DNA from: Anaeroplasma sp902783745
GTDB lineage: Bacteria > Bacillota_I > Bacilli_A > Acholeplasmatales > Anaeroplasmataceae
DNA length: 7,845 nucleotides
NCBI GenBank assembly: GCA_946617655.1
Contig: CAMOKL010000046.1
Location: 1-7,845, forward strand
Reading direction: 5' to 3'
The notes beneath the pieces were generated by a model. That model worked only from the letters and a program-made list of their open reading frames with translations. It was not told the DNA's origin and did not search any database. Of this stretch, positions 1 to 6,719 are shown one piece after another (position 1 is the first letter of the stretch; each line of letters starts with the position of its first letter). The translations under genes were made by a program, and so were the position numbers.

Positions 1-4
1 TATT

Positions 5-11
5 AAAGGAG
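5..11 (+). promoter_or_regulatory. Ribosome binding site of the rRNA methyltransferase gene
   Basis: AAAGGAG is a near-consensus SD placed 7 bases before the ATG at 19. It supports that start. The promoter lies outside the window or the gene is read through from upstream. Confidence 0.8.
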
Positions 12-18
12 CTTTTTT

Positions 19-726
19 ATGATTATTACATCTAAGGATAACCCTAAAATTAAAGAATTAATGAAGCTTTCTAAGAAAAGCGAAAGAGAAGAAAAGAAAT
101 GCTTTATAGTAGAAGGAGAACACCTAGTTAGAGAAGCAAGAGAAAAGGGTGTTTTAATTGAGGCATATTCTATAGAAGAAAAAGAAGGATATCAAGCTTT
201 ATCTATAGATGTTATGAAAAAGCTTTGCCATACAGATACTGTAGTAAAAGAAATTGGATTATGTAAGATGCTAAATTCTAAAACATTATCTAATAAATTA
301 TTAATTTTAGATAAAATCCAAGATCCAGGTAATCTAGGTGCATTAATGAGAAGTGCTTACGCATTTGGATTTGATACAATAATATTAAATCATGGCTCAG
401 TTGATATTTATAATGATAAGGTTATAAGAACAAGCCAAGGCGCAATATTTAAGCTTAATTTTAGATATGAGGATTTAAAAACTTTTATACCTACATTAAC
501 TAGCTATAAGGTATATGGTACAAATGTTATAAATGGTATATCATTAGATGATGCAGTATTTGATGATAAGGTTGCATTAGTATTAGGTAATGAAGGTAAT
601 GGAATATCAGATGAAGTATTTAATGTAATACAAAAAAATATCTATATTCCTTTAAAAAACACTGAATCTTTAAACGTTTCAGTTGCGGGGGCTATAATTA
701 TGTATGAGATGTCGAAAAAAGCTTAA
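19..726 (+). CDS. TrmH/SpoU-family 23S rRNA 2'-O-ribose methyltransferase, YsgA/RlmP-like
   Basis: This gene encodes a 235-residue SPOUT-class enzyme that uses S-adenosylmethionine to methylate a ribose 2'-hydroxyl in RNA, acting in the cytoplasm. Residues 1-90 form a small substrate-binding domain (the IVEGEHLVREA stretch at 30-40 is typical). Residues 93-235 carry the trefoil-knot catalytic domain with all three SpoU motifs: motif 1 DPGNLGALMR at 102-111 (N105 and the catalytic-type R111), motif 2 LGNEGNGIS at 189-197, and motif 3 IPLKNTESLNVSVAGA at 210-225 (N219 in the SAM-binding knot). Length and the features TSQGAIF and YGT match my memory of Bacillus YsgA (RlmP), reported to methylate G2553 of the 23S rRNA A-loop. 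The exact target here is inferred, and an RlmB-type or tRNA target cannot be excluded. In Bacillus the homologue lies just upstream of pheST; here the next gene is a metal exporter instead. The gene looks complete and ends in TAA. Confidence 0.93.
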   Translation: MIITSKDNPKIKELMKLSKKSEREEKKCFIVEGEHLVREAREKGVLIEAYSIEEKEGYQALSIDVMKKLCHTDTVVKEIGLCKMLNSKTLSNKLLILDKIQDPGNLGALMRSAYAFGFDTIILNHGSVDIYNDKVIRTSQGAIFKLNFRYEDLKTFIPTLTSYKVYGTNVINGISLDDAVFDDKVALVLGNEGNGISDEVFNVIQKNIYIPLKNTESLNVSVAGAIIMYEMSKKA

Positions 727-732
727 ATAGGC

Positions 733-761
733 TTTCTTTAACATCTTTTTATTTGTATAAT
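733..761 (+). promoter_or_regulatory. Possible promoter for the cation exporter
   Basis: A perfect -10 hexamer TATAAT lies at 756-761. The best -35 candidate at 17-base spacing is the poor TTTCTT at 733-738. Transcription would start near 768, almost on top of the SD, giving a very short leader. In such AT-rich DNA a TATAAT can occur by chance, so this is only a candidate. Read-through from the preceding gene is the alternative. Confidence 0.3.
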
Positions 762-767
762 TATCAT

Positions 768-775
768 AAAGGTGG
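768..775 (+). promoter_or_regulatory. Ribosome binding site that decides the start of the cation exporter
   Basis: AAAGGTGG contains AGGTG, complementary to the 16S rRNA tail, 6 bases before the ATG at 781 and 9 before the ATG at 784. An in-frame GTG at 772 lies inside this SD and has none of its own, so the longer reading is unlikely. Confidence 0.65.
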
Positions 776-780
776 TTGAT

Positions 781-1914
781 ATGATGGATGAAAAGAAAAG
801 AAGTCATGTAATCGTAAGAACAAGTATAATTGGTATATTTGCGAATGTATTACTTGTTATATTTAAAGGAATTGTTGGTATACTTGCAAATTCAGTTTCA
901 ATTATTATGGATGCATTAAATAATTTAACAGATGCACTATCTAGTGTTATTACGATTATAGGTACAAAGCTTTCTTTAAAAAGACCAGATAAAAACCATC
1001 CATATGGATATGGTAGAATAGAATATATTACATCTACTCTTATTGCTGCATTAATACTTTTTGCAGGAGGTATGGCTTTATATGAATCAATTAATTCCAT
1101 AATTGATTATTATAAGAATGGTACTATGCCAGATTATCAAATATATTCAATTATAATTATTTCTATGGCTATAGTTGTAAAAATATTATTAGGATTATAT
1201 TTTAGATATCAAGCTAAGAAGGTTAATTCAGAAAACTTAAATTCATCAGGACTTGATGCATTATTTGATTCATTATTATCAATAGGTACATTAATATCAT
1301 TAATATTTGCGATGACCTTACATTTTTATATTGAAGGATATGTTGGTATTTTAATTGGTTTATTCATTATTAAATCAGGTATTGAATTAATAAAAGAATC
1401 TTTATCATCTATGATTGGTAATAGATTTGATAAAGATTTAATTAAAGAAATTAAACAAGATATTGTTAGAATACCTAATGTTTTAGGTGCTTATGATTTA
1501 ATATTAAATAGCTATGGACATAATAAGAATATAGGCTCAATTCATATTGCAGTATCTGATACATTAGAAGCATTAGAAATACAAAAAATAGAAAGAGAAA
1601 TTGCATCCTTAATGCAAGAAAAATATAATACAATTCTAACAACAGGAATATATGTATTAAATTCTAAAGATGAAGATGTAAAAGAAATGAATAAATCATT
1701 AAATGATATAATAAAGAAGCATAAGAATGTATTACAATATCATGGATTCTATTATGAAAAGAATAAAGATATTATGAGCTTTGATTTAGTTATATCATTT
1801 GATGAAGATGATGTAGATAATTTAATATTATCAATTAAAGATGATATGCAAAAATTATATCCTAATACAACTATTTTAATTAATTTTGATCAGGATTTTA
1901 GTTTATCAGAATAA
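781..1914 (+). CDS. Cation diffusion facilitator (CDF), probable Mn(II) exporter with extended C-terminus
   Basis: This is a membrane antiporter of the CDF family, which exports divalent metals in exchange for protons. With the ATG at 781 the protein has 377 residues and six predicted membrane helices (about 13-35, 40-61, 83-107, 121-141, 160-180, 187-205). The CDF signature HPYGYGRIE is at 73-81. The transport-site residues are N47 and D51 in helix 2 (NNLTD) and D159 and D163 in helix 5 (DALFD). An N-D/D-D set is what I recall for Mn(II) exporters (MntE/MneP type), whereas Zn exporters usually have H-D/H-D or D-D/H-D. After the usual cytoplasmic dimerisation domain (about 218-295), residues 300-377 form a second small alpha/beta domain (YHGF at 320-323, FDQDF at 369-373), so the protein is longer than the roughly 300-residue norm. 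I recall similar extensions in clostridial homologues. The glycosyltransferase gene follows after 20 bases, probably in the same transcript. Mn specificity is inferred; family membership is clear. Confidence 0.92.
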   Translation: MMDEKKRSHVIVRTSIIGIFANVLLVIFKGIVGILANSVSIIMDALNNLTDALSSVITIIGTKLSLKRPDKNHPYGYGRIEYITSTLIAALILFAGGMALYESINSIIDYYKNGTMPDYQIYSIIIISMAIVVKILLGLYFRYQAKKVNSENLNSSGLDALFDSLLSIGTLISLIFAMTLHFYIEGYVGILIGLFIIKSGIELIKESLSSMIGNRFDKDLIKEIKQDIVRIPNVLGAYDLILNSYGHNKNIGSIHIAVSDTLEALEIQKIEREIASLMQEKYNTILTTGIYVLNSKDEDVKEMNKSLNDIIKKHKNVLQYHGFYYEKNKDIMSFDLVISFDEDDVDNLILSIKDDMQKLYPNTTILINFDQDFSLSE

Positions 1915-1923
1915 CTATTAATT

Positions 1924-1931
1924 AGGGGGAG
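1924..1931 (+). promoter_or_regulatory. Ribosome binding site of the glycosyltransferase gene
   Basis: AGGGGGAG lies 3 bases before the ATG at 1935 (5 bases if AGGGGG is taken as the core). Spacing is slightly tight but the purine run is strong. It sits within the 20-base gap after the exporter, consistent with co-transcription. Confidence 0.6.
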
Positions 1932-1934
1932 AAT

Positions 1935-2930
1935 ATGCTAGATATAATAATACCTCAATATAGTGAGGATAATAATATGATCAAGCCATTGCTTGATTCA
2001 ATTAAAAATCAAATAGATATAGATTTTTCATTAATTAATATAACAATAGTAAATGATTATTCTAATACATTATTAGACTTAGATTTCTTAGATTCTTATA
2101 ATTTAGGAATTAAATATTATAGAAATGAAAGAAACACAGGACCAGGTCTTGCAAGACAATATGGAATTTTAAATACAAATGATAAATTTATTATGTTTAT
2201 AGATGCAGATGATAGGCTATATTCTAATAAATCTTTATATTATGTAATTGATTTTATTAAAAAGAATAATCCTGATTATGTAGTAGGAAATATTGCAGTA
2301 GAAGATATTATTAATGGAAAAGAATCAGTTGTTATAAGAAAGGGAAGAGATACATTTCCATGGATGCATTCAAAGATATATAAAAGAGAATTCTTAGTTA
2401 AAAATGATATTATATTCCATCCAAATATTAGATATGTAGAAGATCAATATTTTACAACATCAGTATTAGGATTTATAAGAGAAAAGGATTTATTATTTTT
2501 AGATAAAGAAATAGTATTATGGAAAAGAAATACTAATTCTTTAACAAGAAAGAAGACTAAATATCATTATTTAATATCTATATTTGATGATTTCTTTAAT
2601 GCGCCACTATATACTTATGAATTTTTAAAAAGCCATAATTGTTATTTAAAATATAGTTATATTATTAATGCAACATTTGGTATTTATATTATCCTAAATT
2701 CAAGTGTATTTGAATCTCAAGAATTAAATGATATGAAAGAAGAATATGAAGAAAAATTCTTATCATATATTAAGTTAACAAGAAATTTATTTATTATTGC
2801 TAATAAAAATGATTTAGAAAAAATGTTTAATGAAGAATTAAATCAGTTAGTAATAAGAAATGATATTAAAAATGTATCATGTAATTTTACTTCATTTTTA
2901 AATAAATATATAACTAAAAAAGCATCCTAA
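1935..2930 (+). CDS. Family 2 (GT-A fold) glycosyltransferase
   Basis: The 331-residue product transfers a sugar from a nucleotide-sugar donor to an unknown acceptor. The N-terminal half is a classic GT2 domain: first strand with LDIIIPQYSE at 2-11, nucleotide-binding strand ending VND at 39-41, NTGPGLARQYGI at 67-78, and the metal-binding DxD-type motif FIDADD at 88-93. PWMHSKIYKREF at 142-153 and YVEDQYF at 167-173 follow, the ED at 169-170 being the usual catalytic-base region. Residues about 210-331 are a helical, Tyr/Asn-rich tail with no convincing membrane segment, so the enzyme is likely cytosolic or peripheral at the inner membrane face. The ATG at 1935 starts directly on the first beta strand, as is usual for GT2. 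It follows the exporter by 20 bases and ends inside a terminator stem. Substrate could be a teichoic acid, capsular polysaccharide, glycolipid or surface protein; the sequence does not decide. No other polysaccharide genes are in view. Confidence 0.9.
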   Translation: MLDIIIPQYSEDNNMIKPLLDSIKNQIDIDFSLINITIVNDYSNTLLDLDFLDSYNLGIKYYRNERNTGPGLARQYGILNTNDKFIMFIDADDRLYSNKSLYYVIDFIKKNNPDYVVGNIAVEDIINGKESVVIRKGRDTFPWMHSKIYKREFLVKNDIIFHPNIRYVEDQYFTTSVLGFIREKDLLFLDKEIVLWKRNTNSLTRKKTKYHYLISIFDDFFNAPLYTYEFLKSHNCYLKYSYIINATFGIYIILNSSVFESQELNDMKEEYEEKFLSYIKLTRNLFIIANKNDLEKMFNEELNQLVIRNDIKNVSCNFTSFLNKYITKKAS

Positions 2931-2964
2931 GATGAAATATTATTCTATCTTAGGATATTTTTTT
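2924..2964 (+). terminator. Intrinsic terminator after the glycosyltransferase, overlapping its stop codon
   Basis: A perfect 10-base inverted repeat, ATCCTAAGAT at 2924-2933 and ATCTTAGGAT at 2947-2956, encloses a 13-base loop and is followed by A and seven T (2958-2964). The left arm includes the TAA stop (2928-2930), so a terminating ribosome would cover it. This ends the upstream transcript and separates it from the next operon. Confidence 0.9.
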
Positions 2965-2985
2965 GAAAAAATAAACTAAAACATC

Positions 2986-3014
2986 TTTTAAAAATAAAAA
3001 AAACATTATATAAT
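2986..3014 (+). promoter_or_regulatory. Promoter of the large surface protein / MscS operon
   Basis: A perfect -10 TATAAT lies at 3009-3014, and a weak -35 (TTTTAA, 2986-2991) stands 17 bases upstream. The preceding 20 bases (2965-2985) are A-rich and could act as an UP element. It lies just behind a strong terminator, where a new promoter is required. The start of transcription would be near 3021. Confidence 0.6.
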
Positions 3015-3038
3015 TAGCTGATGTATTGTTTTGGCGAC

Positions 3039-3044
3039 GGGGAG
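3039..3044 (+). promoter_or_regulatory. Ribosome binding site that sets a GTG start for the large protein
   Basis: GGGGAG stands 9 bases before the in-frame GTG at 3054. The in-frame ATG at 3021 has no SD (TTAGCTG precedes it) and coincides with the predicted transcription start, so translation most likely begins at 3054. A further ATG at 3052 is out of frame. Confidence 0.6.
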
Positions 3045-3053
3045 AGTGTTAAT

Positions 3054-6000
3054 GTGGCTTTTAAAGGCATAAACGACGAATTTAAGTTTAATAGAAATTC
3101 ATATGCTGATTCTGAATTTAATAAATCTATATCTGAGTTTAAACCTATGCCTGCAATACCAAATGCGGTAGGTAAGGAAGAAACTTCATTACCAGATGAA
3201 GAAGCTTCAGCTCCAGAAGATTTTTCTAATGCAGAAAATGAGCGTTTGACTAAAAAAGAAACTGAAAAAAGTCGAAAAGAAAGAATACAAGAAGAAAAAG
3301 AAAATTTAGATAATTTAAATAAATATAAAAATCAGGATACAGGTAGAATTGATGAAACATCTACTTCAACAGTTGATGTATCAAGTGCTTCAGGCGCAAC
3401 TTCTACAACTGCAGCAGCATCTACATCATCTTCAGCAGTAGTTGCAACATCTACTTTTGCAGGAGGTATTACAATTATTGCAGCTGGTGCGATTATTGTT
3501 GGTGCTGTTAGTGCTGATGCTTTAAGTAAGAATCCATTAATAGATAGAGTATCTATTGTTTGTGGCTCAGACTTTTTATGTTATGACTTTGATATCAAAG
3601 ATGATACAAATAGTGGATATAAGGTAAGAATTTATAAAGGTAATGAAGTTATATTTGAAACTGAAATTACTGAAATGGGACATCAGCGTAAGATAGTACC
3701 TGGTTTAACTCCTTTTTGCCAGTATGAACTAAGAGTTGTATCTGATGAGCAATTAGGAGAACAAGCATATCTTAGAGAAAAGGTTAATACTTCTTGGTCA
3801 ACTGATCCTAAGATGCTTATTAATTTTGAACCAGAAGTTGATTATGAAAATGGTCTTTATAATCTATATTATGAGGTTTATTTTTCAGATTATAAAAAAT
3901 TATATTCAAATCCTTATGTAGAATTTGTTACTAAATCAGATGATAATATTTTATCTACAGTAACTGATGATACATTTAGTGATGATGGATTTATGAGAGG
4001 ATATTTAACTCCTCCTAATAATACAACAATTGAAGCTTATGGTTATTGTTTTAATGACCAAGATGAAATTGATGTAGGTAATTATAAATATGATGTAGTA
4101 TACCCTTCTGATTTAGAAATAAAGAAGTCAGTATCTACATATAGCTTTCAAGCTGATTCATTCTCTGAAGAAATTGATTATGATAATGGTTATGTTATAA
4201 CTCTTAATACAGGATTTAATAATCAATATGATCCAAAAGAGAAATATAGAATCAATGTATATAATGATAACAATGAGCTTATTACTCAAACTGAATATAG
4301 TGATTCAAGTACTCAAACAGTAACTTTACCATTTGATATAAGAAATGTATCATTTGAGCTTGAGGTTTCAAGAATTGATGGTACAAATGAATTATTACTT
4401 GATACTAAAACACTTGAATATCATATTGATAACCCAGTTATTTCTGGTATGGAATTCTTTTATTCTGGAAGTGGTTATGGTATATCATGTGATGTTAATG
4501 AGGTTTTATTAAGTAAAAAGGAATTAAAGAGTAGCATTACAATTGAATTTAATGATGGTACAACAAAGAATGTTTTAGTAGATGAAGCATTACTTGAAGC
4601 TCAATTCTTACATGAAGCGATGTTTGATGAGGAAGATGATACTTTAACAATCGATAATGTTTCTAACATCAATTTTAAGATTTATGATGATACTACTATT
4701 TATGGTTCATATGATTTAGGTAAGGTTGAAACAGATATTACATTAGGCGAATTTGATGTTAATACTGATGGTTCAATTTCATTACCATATGATATTGATA
4801 TTAAGAATTCAAACTATACATTTGATGATGTATTTATTCAATATAAATCAGGTTCTTATGAAGTATTTGAATCTTCTGATATATCTGGAGATTTAATTAT
4901 TAATGAATTAAATGATAATATCTTACAGGGTGATTTTGAAATCAAAGTATTAAGTCGTGATGGTGTAAGAATTAGATATAATGCATTAACAAATAAAGTT
5001 AACCTAAATGCACAATTAGAAATTGATTCATATGTTTCATATATTTCATCAAATCTTGAGACTAATACAAAGTTTACTGCAACTATTGATGGTAAAAAAG
5101 TTAATATGGGTGTTAAGCTTGAAAATATTAAGAAGGAAATTGTAGATGGGGAAGAAACATTAGTATATGATTTTATTTATGTACCAGCTCAAGATTCATA
5201 TTATGCAATACCAGGTCTTTCATATGATGGATATACTCAATATAAAATCACATCACTTGGATTTGATGGAATAACTGATCAAGAGGTTAAAATTGAAGTT
5301 GACCCTGATATCATAGATTCATATGCAGGCGCAGCATCATCACCGTTACATGAATATAGTGTAGGTAATACTTTTAATGATGATGCAAAAAATTCTTATG
5401 TTAAAACAAAAAATAGTGATGGTACTGTAAATTATTATTTCTATTTAGAATTAAATGATACCGCAACAACTGGTTCACATAGTACTAAGCTAAAAGCTCA
5501 TTATAAGGATTCTAATGATGTAGATAGATATATTTATATAGATACAATTGGAAATGGATTATATCAATTATTAGATGTTCCTGAACTAGATTATGATTTT
5601 AGTTTAAATCTATTCTTTAACAATACTGATGGAATAACTTATTATGTTGAGGAAGAAATTAAATTCTATGAAGAGAATTCATATGATTTATCAATATTAT
5701 CACAAGAAAATGTTACAACTGATACTTCTAATACATATGTTTCATTTATGCTTGATAGTACATATATAGATAGTGATAAGGGTGTAACTGTTACAATTGG
5801 TGATAAAGTATATGAAATATCACTTGATAAAACAGGCTATCCAACTGTTGAAATTGATAATGGTTATAATACTGAAATTACTGCTGAAGAGGGTACTTAT
5901 TCATATAGTGTGGCATTAAAATATAATGATACATATAGTGTAGCAAGAGTAACATTAACAATACCTGAGGTATTAGGATTAGAAACATTACCTAAGATTT

Positions 6001-6707
6001 CATATCAAACTAAGTCTTTAGTATTAGAAAAATTTGGTAGTAGTGGAATTAAGGGTGAAGTTCCTTTATATGAAGAAGTTACAAAAGAACTTCTTTCATA
6101 TGGTGGAGATTTTGATCCTAGTAAGCTTGATATACTAACACTAGATTATTATCATGGAAATGAATATGGTTATTATCAAACATCATCATATATCTTGCAT
6201 TCAAATGATAGAAGAGATAGGGTTGATATAGTTGGTTATACATCTGATGGATTTGAATGTTATAGAAAAACAATAGAAATAGATAGTACAGTCTATCTTG
6301 ATTATTTACCTGAAATAGGTGATATTAATTTAGTTGCAATAACTTATAAAGTGGTTGGGGATCAAAAGCTTATTTATAATACTTATGATTTAGGGGTATT
6401 AAGCCTAGAAAAGATAACTTCATTCAATGAAGGAACTATGGTAAAAGAGATTTCATCTGATGGATTAAGCTTTAACTTTGATTTTGATATTCTTGAATCA
6501 CATCAATCAGAGTATTGGAGTTATAAGGCAATTTCGTTAGTAACTTATAAGGATGGTACACAAGAAACATTAGAAGACGTATTTACATCATCTAGTGCTT
6601 CAAAGTTAACTGGATCAAAGACTTTAACTAAAGAAATAGATTCAATAAGATTATATGTTTATAGAAATTACTCTCAAGATATATTAGTAGATGTAATTGA
6701 TTTTTAG
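3054..6707 (+). CDS. Large membrane-anchored, probably surface-exposed protein with about nine Ig/Fn3-like domains; function unknown
   Basis: I do not recognise a named family. Counting from the GTG at 3054 the protein has 1217 residues. Residues 1-63 are polar; 64-94 are Lys/Glu-rich and likely coiled coil; 102-136 are Ser/Thr/Ala-rich linker; 128-153 are one hydrophobic segment rich in small residues (G137, G138, G145, G150). There is no cleavable signal peptide at the N-terminus, no LPxTG motif and no C-terminal anchor. The remaining roughly 1050 residues are acidic, rich in Asp, Tyr, Ser and Thr, and built of alternating beta strands. The first unit (about 162-249) looks Fn3-like, with VPGLTPFCQYELRVV at 215-229. 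Later units each open with a D/N-G turn followed by a strand, at roughly 100-112-residue spacing. Six cysteines are scattered, two close together just after the membrane segment (C170, C176). A surface adhesin, scaffold or wall-spanning role is inference. The MscS gene follows 12 bases later. Starting at the ATG at 3021 would add 11 residues. Confidence 0.8.
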   Translation: MAFKGINDEFKFNRNSYADSEFNKSISEFKPMPAIPNAVGKEETSLPDEEASAPEDFSNAENERLTKKETEKSRKERIQEEKENLDNLNKYKNQDTGRIDETSTSTVDVSSASGATSTTAAASTSSSAVVATSTFAGGITIIAAGAIIVGAVSADALSKNPLIDRVSIVCGSDFLCYDFDIKDDTNSGYKVRIYKGNEVIFETEITEMGHQRKIVPGLTPFCQYELRVVSDEQLGEQAYLREKVNTSWSTDPKMLINFEPEVDYENGLYNLYYEVYFSDYKKLYSNPYVEFVTKSDDNILSTVTDDTFSDDGFMRGYLTPPNNTTIEAYGYCFNDQDEIDVGNYKYDVVYPSDLEIKKSVSTYSFQADSFSEEIDYDNGYVITLNTGFNNQYDPKEKYRINVYNDNNELITQTEYSDSSTQTVTLPFDIRNVSFELEVSRIDGTNELLLDTKTLEYHIDNPVISGMEFFYSGSGYGISCDVNEVLLSKKELKSSITIEFNDGTTKNVLVDEALLEAQFLHEAMFDEEDDTLTIDNVSNINFKIYDDTTIYGSYDLGKVETDITLGEFDVNTDGSISLPYDIDIKNSNYTFDDVFIQYKSGSYEVFESSDISGDLIINELNDNILQGDFEIKVLSRDGVRIRYNALTNKVNLNAQLEIDSYVSYISSNLETNTKFTATIDGKKVNMGVKLENIKKEIVDGEETLVYDFIYVPAQDSYYAIPGLSYDGYTQYKITSLGFDGITDQEVKIEVDPDIIDSYAGAASSPLHEYSVGNTFNDDAKNSYVKTKNSDGTVNYYFYLELNDTATTGSHSTKLKAHYKDSNDVDRYIYIDTIGNGLYQLLDVPELDYDFSLNLFFNNTDGITYYVEEEIKFYEENSYDLSILSQENVTTDTSNTYVSFMLDSTYIDSDKGVTVTIGDKVYEISLDKTGYPTVEIDNGYNTEITAEEGTYSYSVALKYNDTYSVARVTLTIPEVLGLETLPKISYQTKSLVLEKFGSSGIKGEVPLYEEVTKELLSYGGDFDPSKLDILTLDYYHGNEYGYYQTSSYILHSNDRRDRVDIVGYTSDGFECYRKTIEIDSTVYLDYLPEIGDINLVAITYKVVGDQKLIYNTYDLGVLSLEKITSFNEGTMVKEISSDGLSFNFDFDILESHQSEYWSYKAISLVTYKDGTQETLEDVFTSSSASKLTGSKTLTKEIDSIRLYVYRNYSQDILVDVIDF

Positions 6708-6713
6708 GAGGAG
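6706..6713 (+). promoter_or_regulatory. Ribosome binding site of the MscS gene, overlapping the upstream stop codon
   Basis: AGGAGGAG is a near-perfect SD, 6 bases before the ATG at 6720. Its first two bases are the AG of the preceding TAG stop (6705-6707). This arrangement favours translational coupling of the two genes. Confidence 0.85.
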
Positions 6714-6719
6714 AAAATA

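Noticed and set aside
715..740. Possible terminator after the methyltransferase (AAAGC at 718-722 with GCTTT at 731-735)
   Set aside because: The stem is only five bases with mismatches beyond it and no clean T run directly following; too weak to call.
804..1100. Antisense open frame inside the cation exporter gene
   Set aside because: It lies wholly within a well-supported CDF gene, has no SD and shows no recognisable domain; it is a composition shadow.
1935..2930. Polysaccharide or teichoic-acid gene cluster
   Set aside because: There is one glycosyltransferase only, with no flippase, polymerase or sugar-nucleotide genes in the window, so no cluster can be claimed.
3021..3053. Riboswitch or other structured leader before the large protein
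   Set aside because: The predicted leader is only about 33 bases, too short for a known riboswitch aptamer, and no stable stem is visible in it.
3363..3470. Simple-sequence DNA repeat in the Ser/Thr/Ala-rich region (possible phase-variable tract)
   Set aside because: The region uses mixed codons and has no uniform short unit repeated in tandem, so slippage-driven phase variation is not supported.
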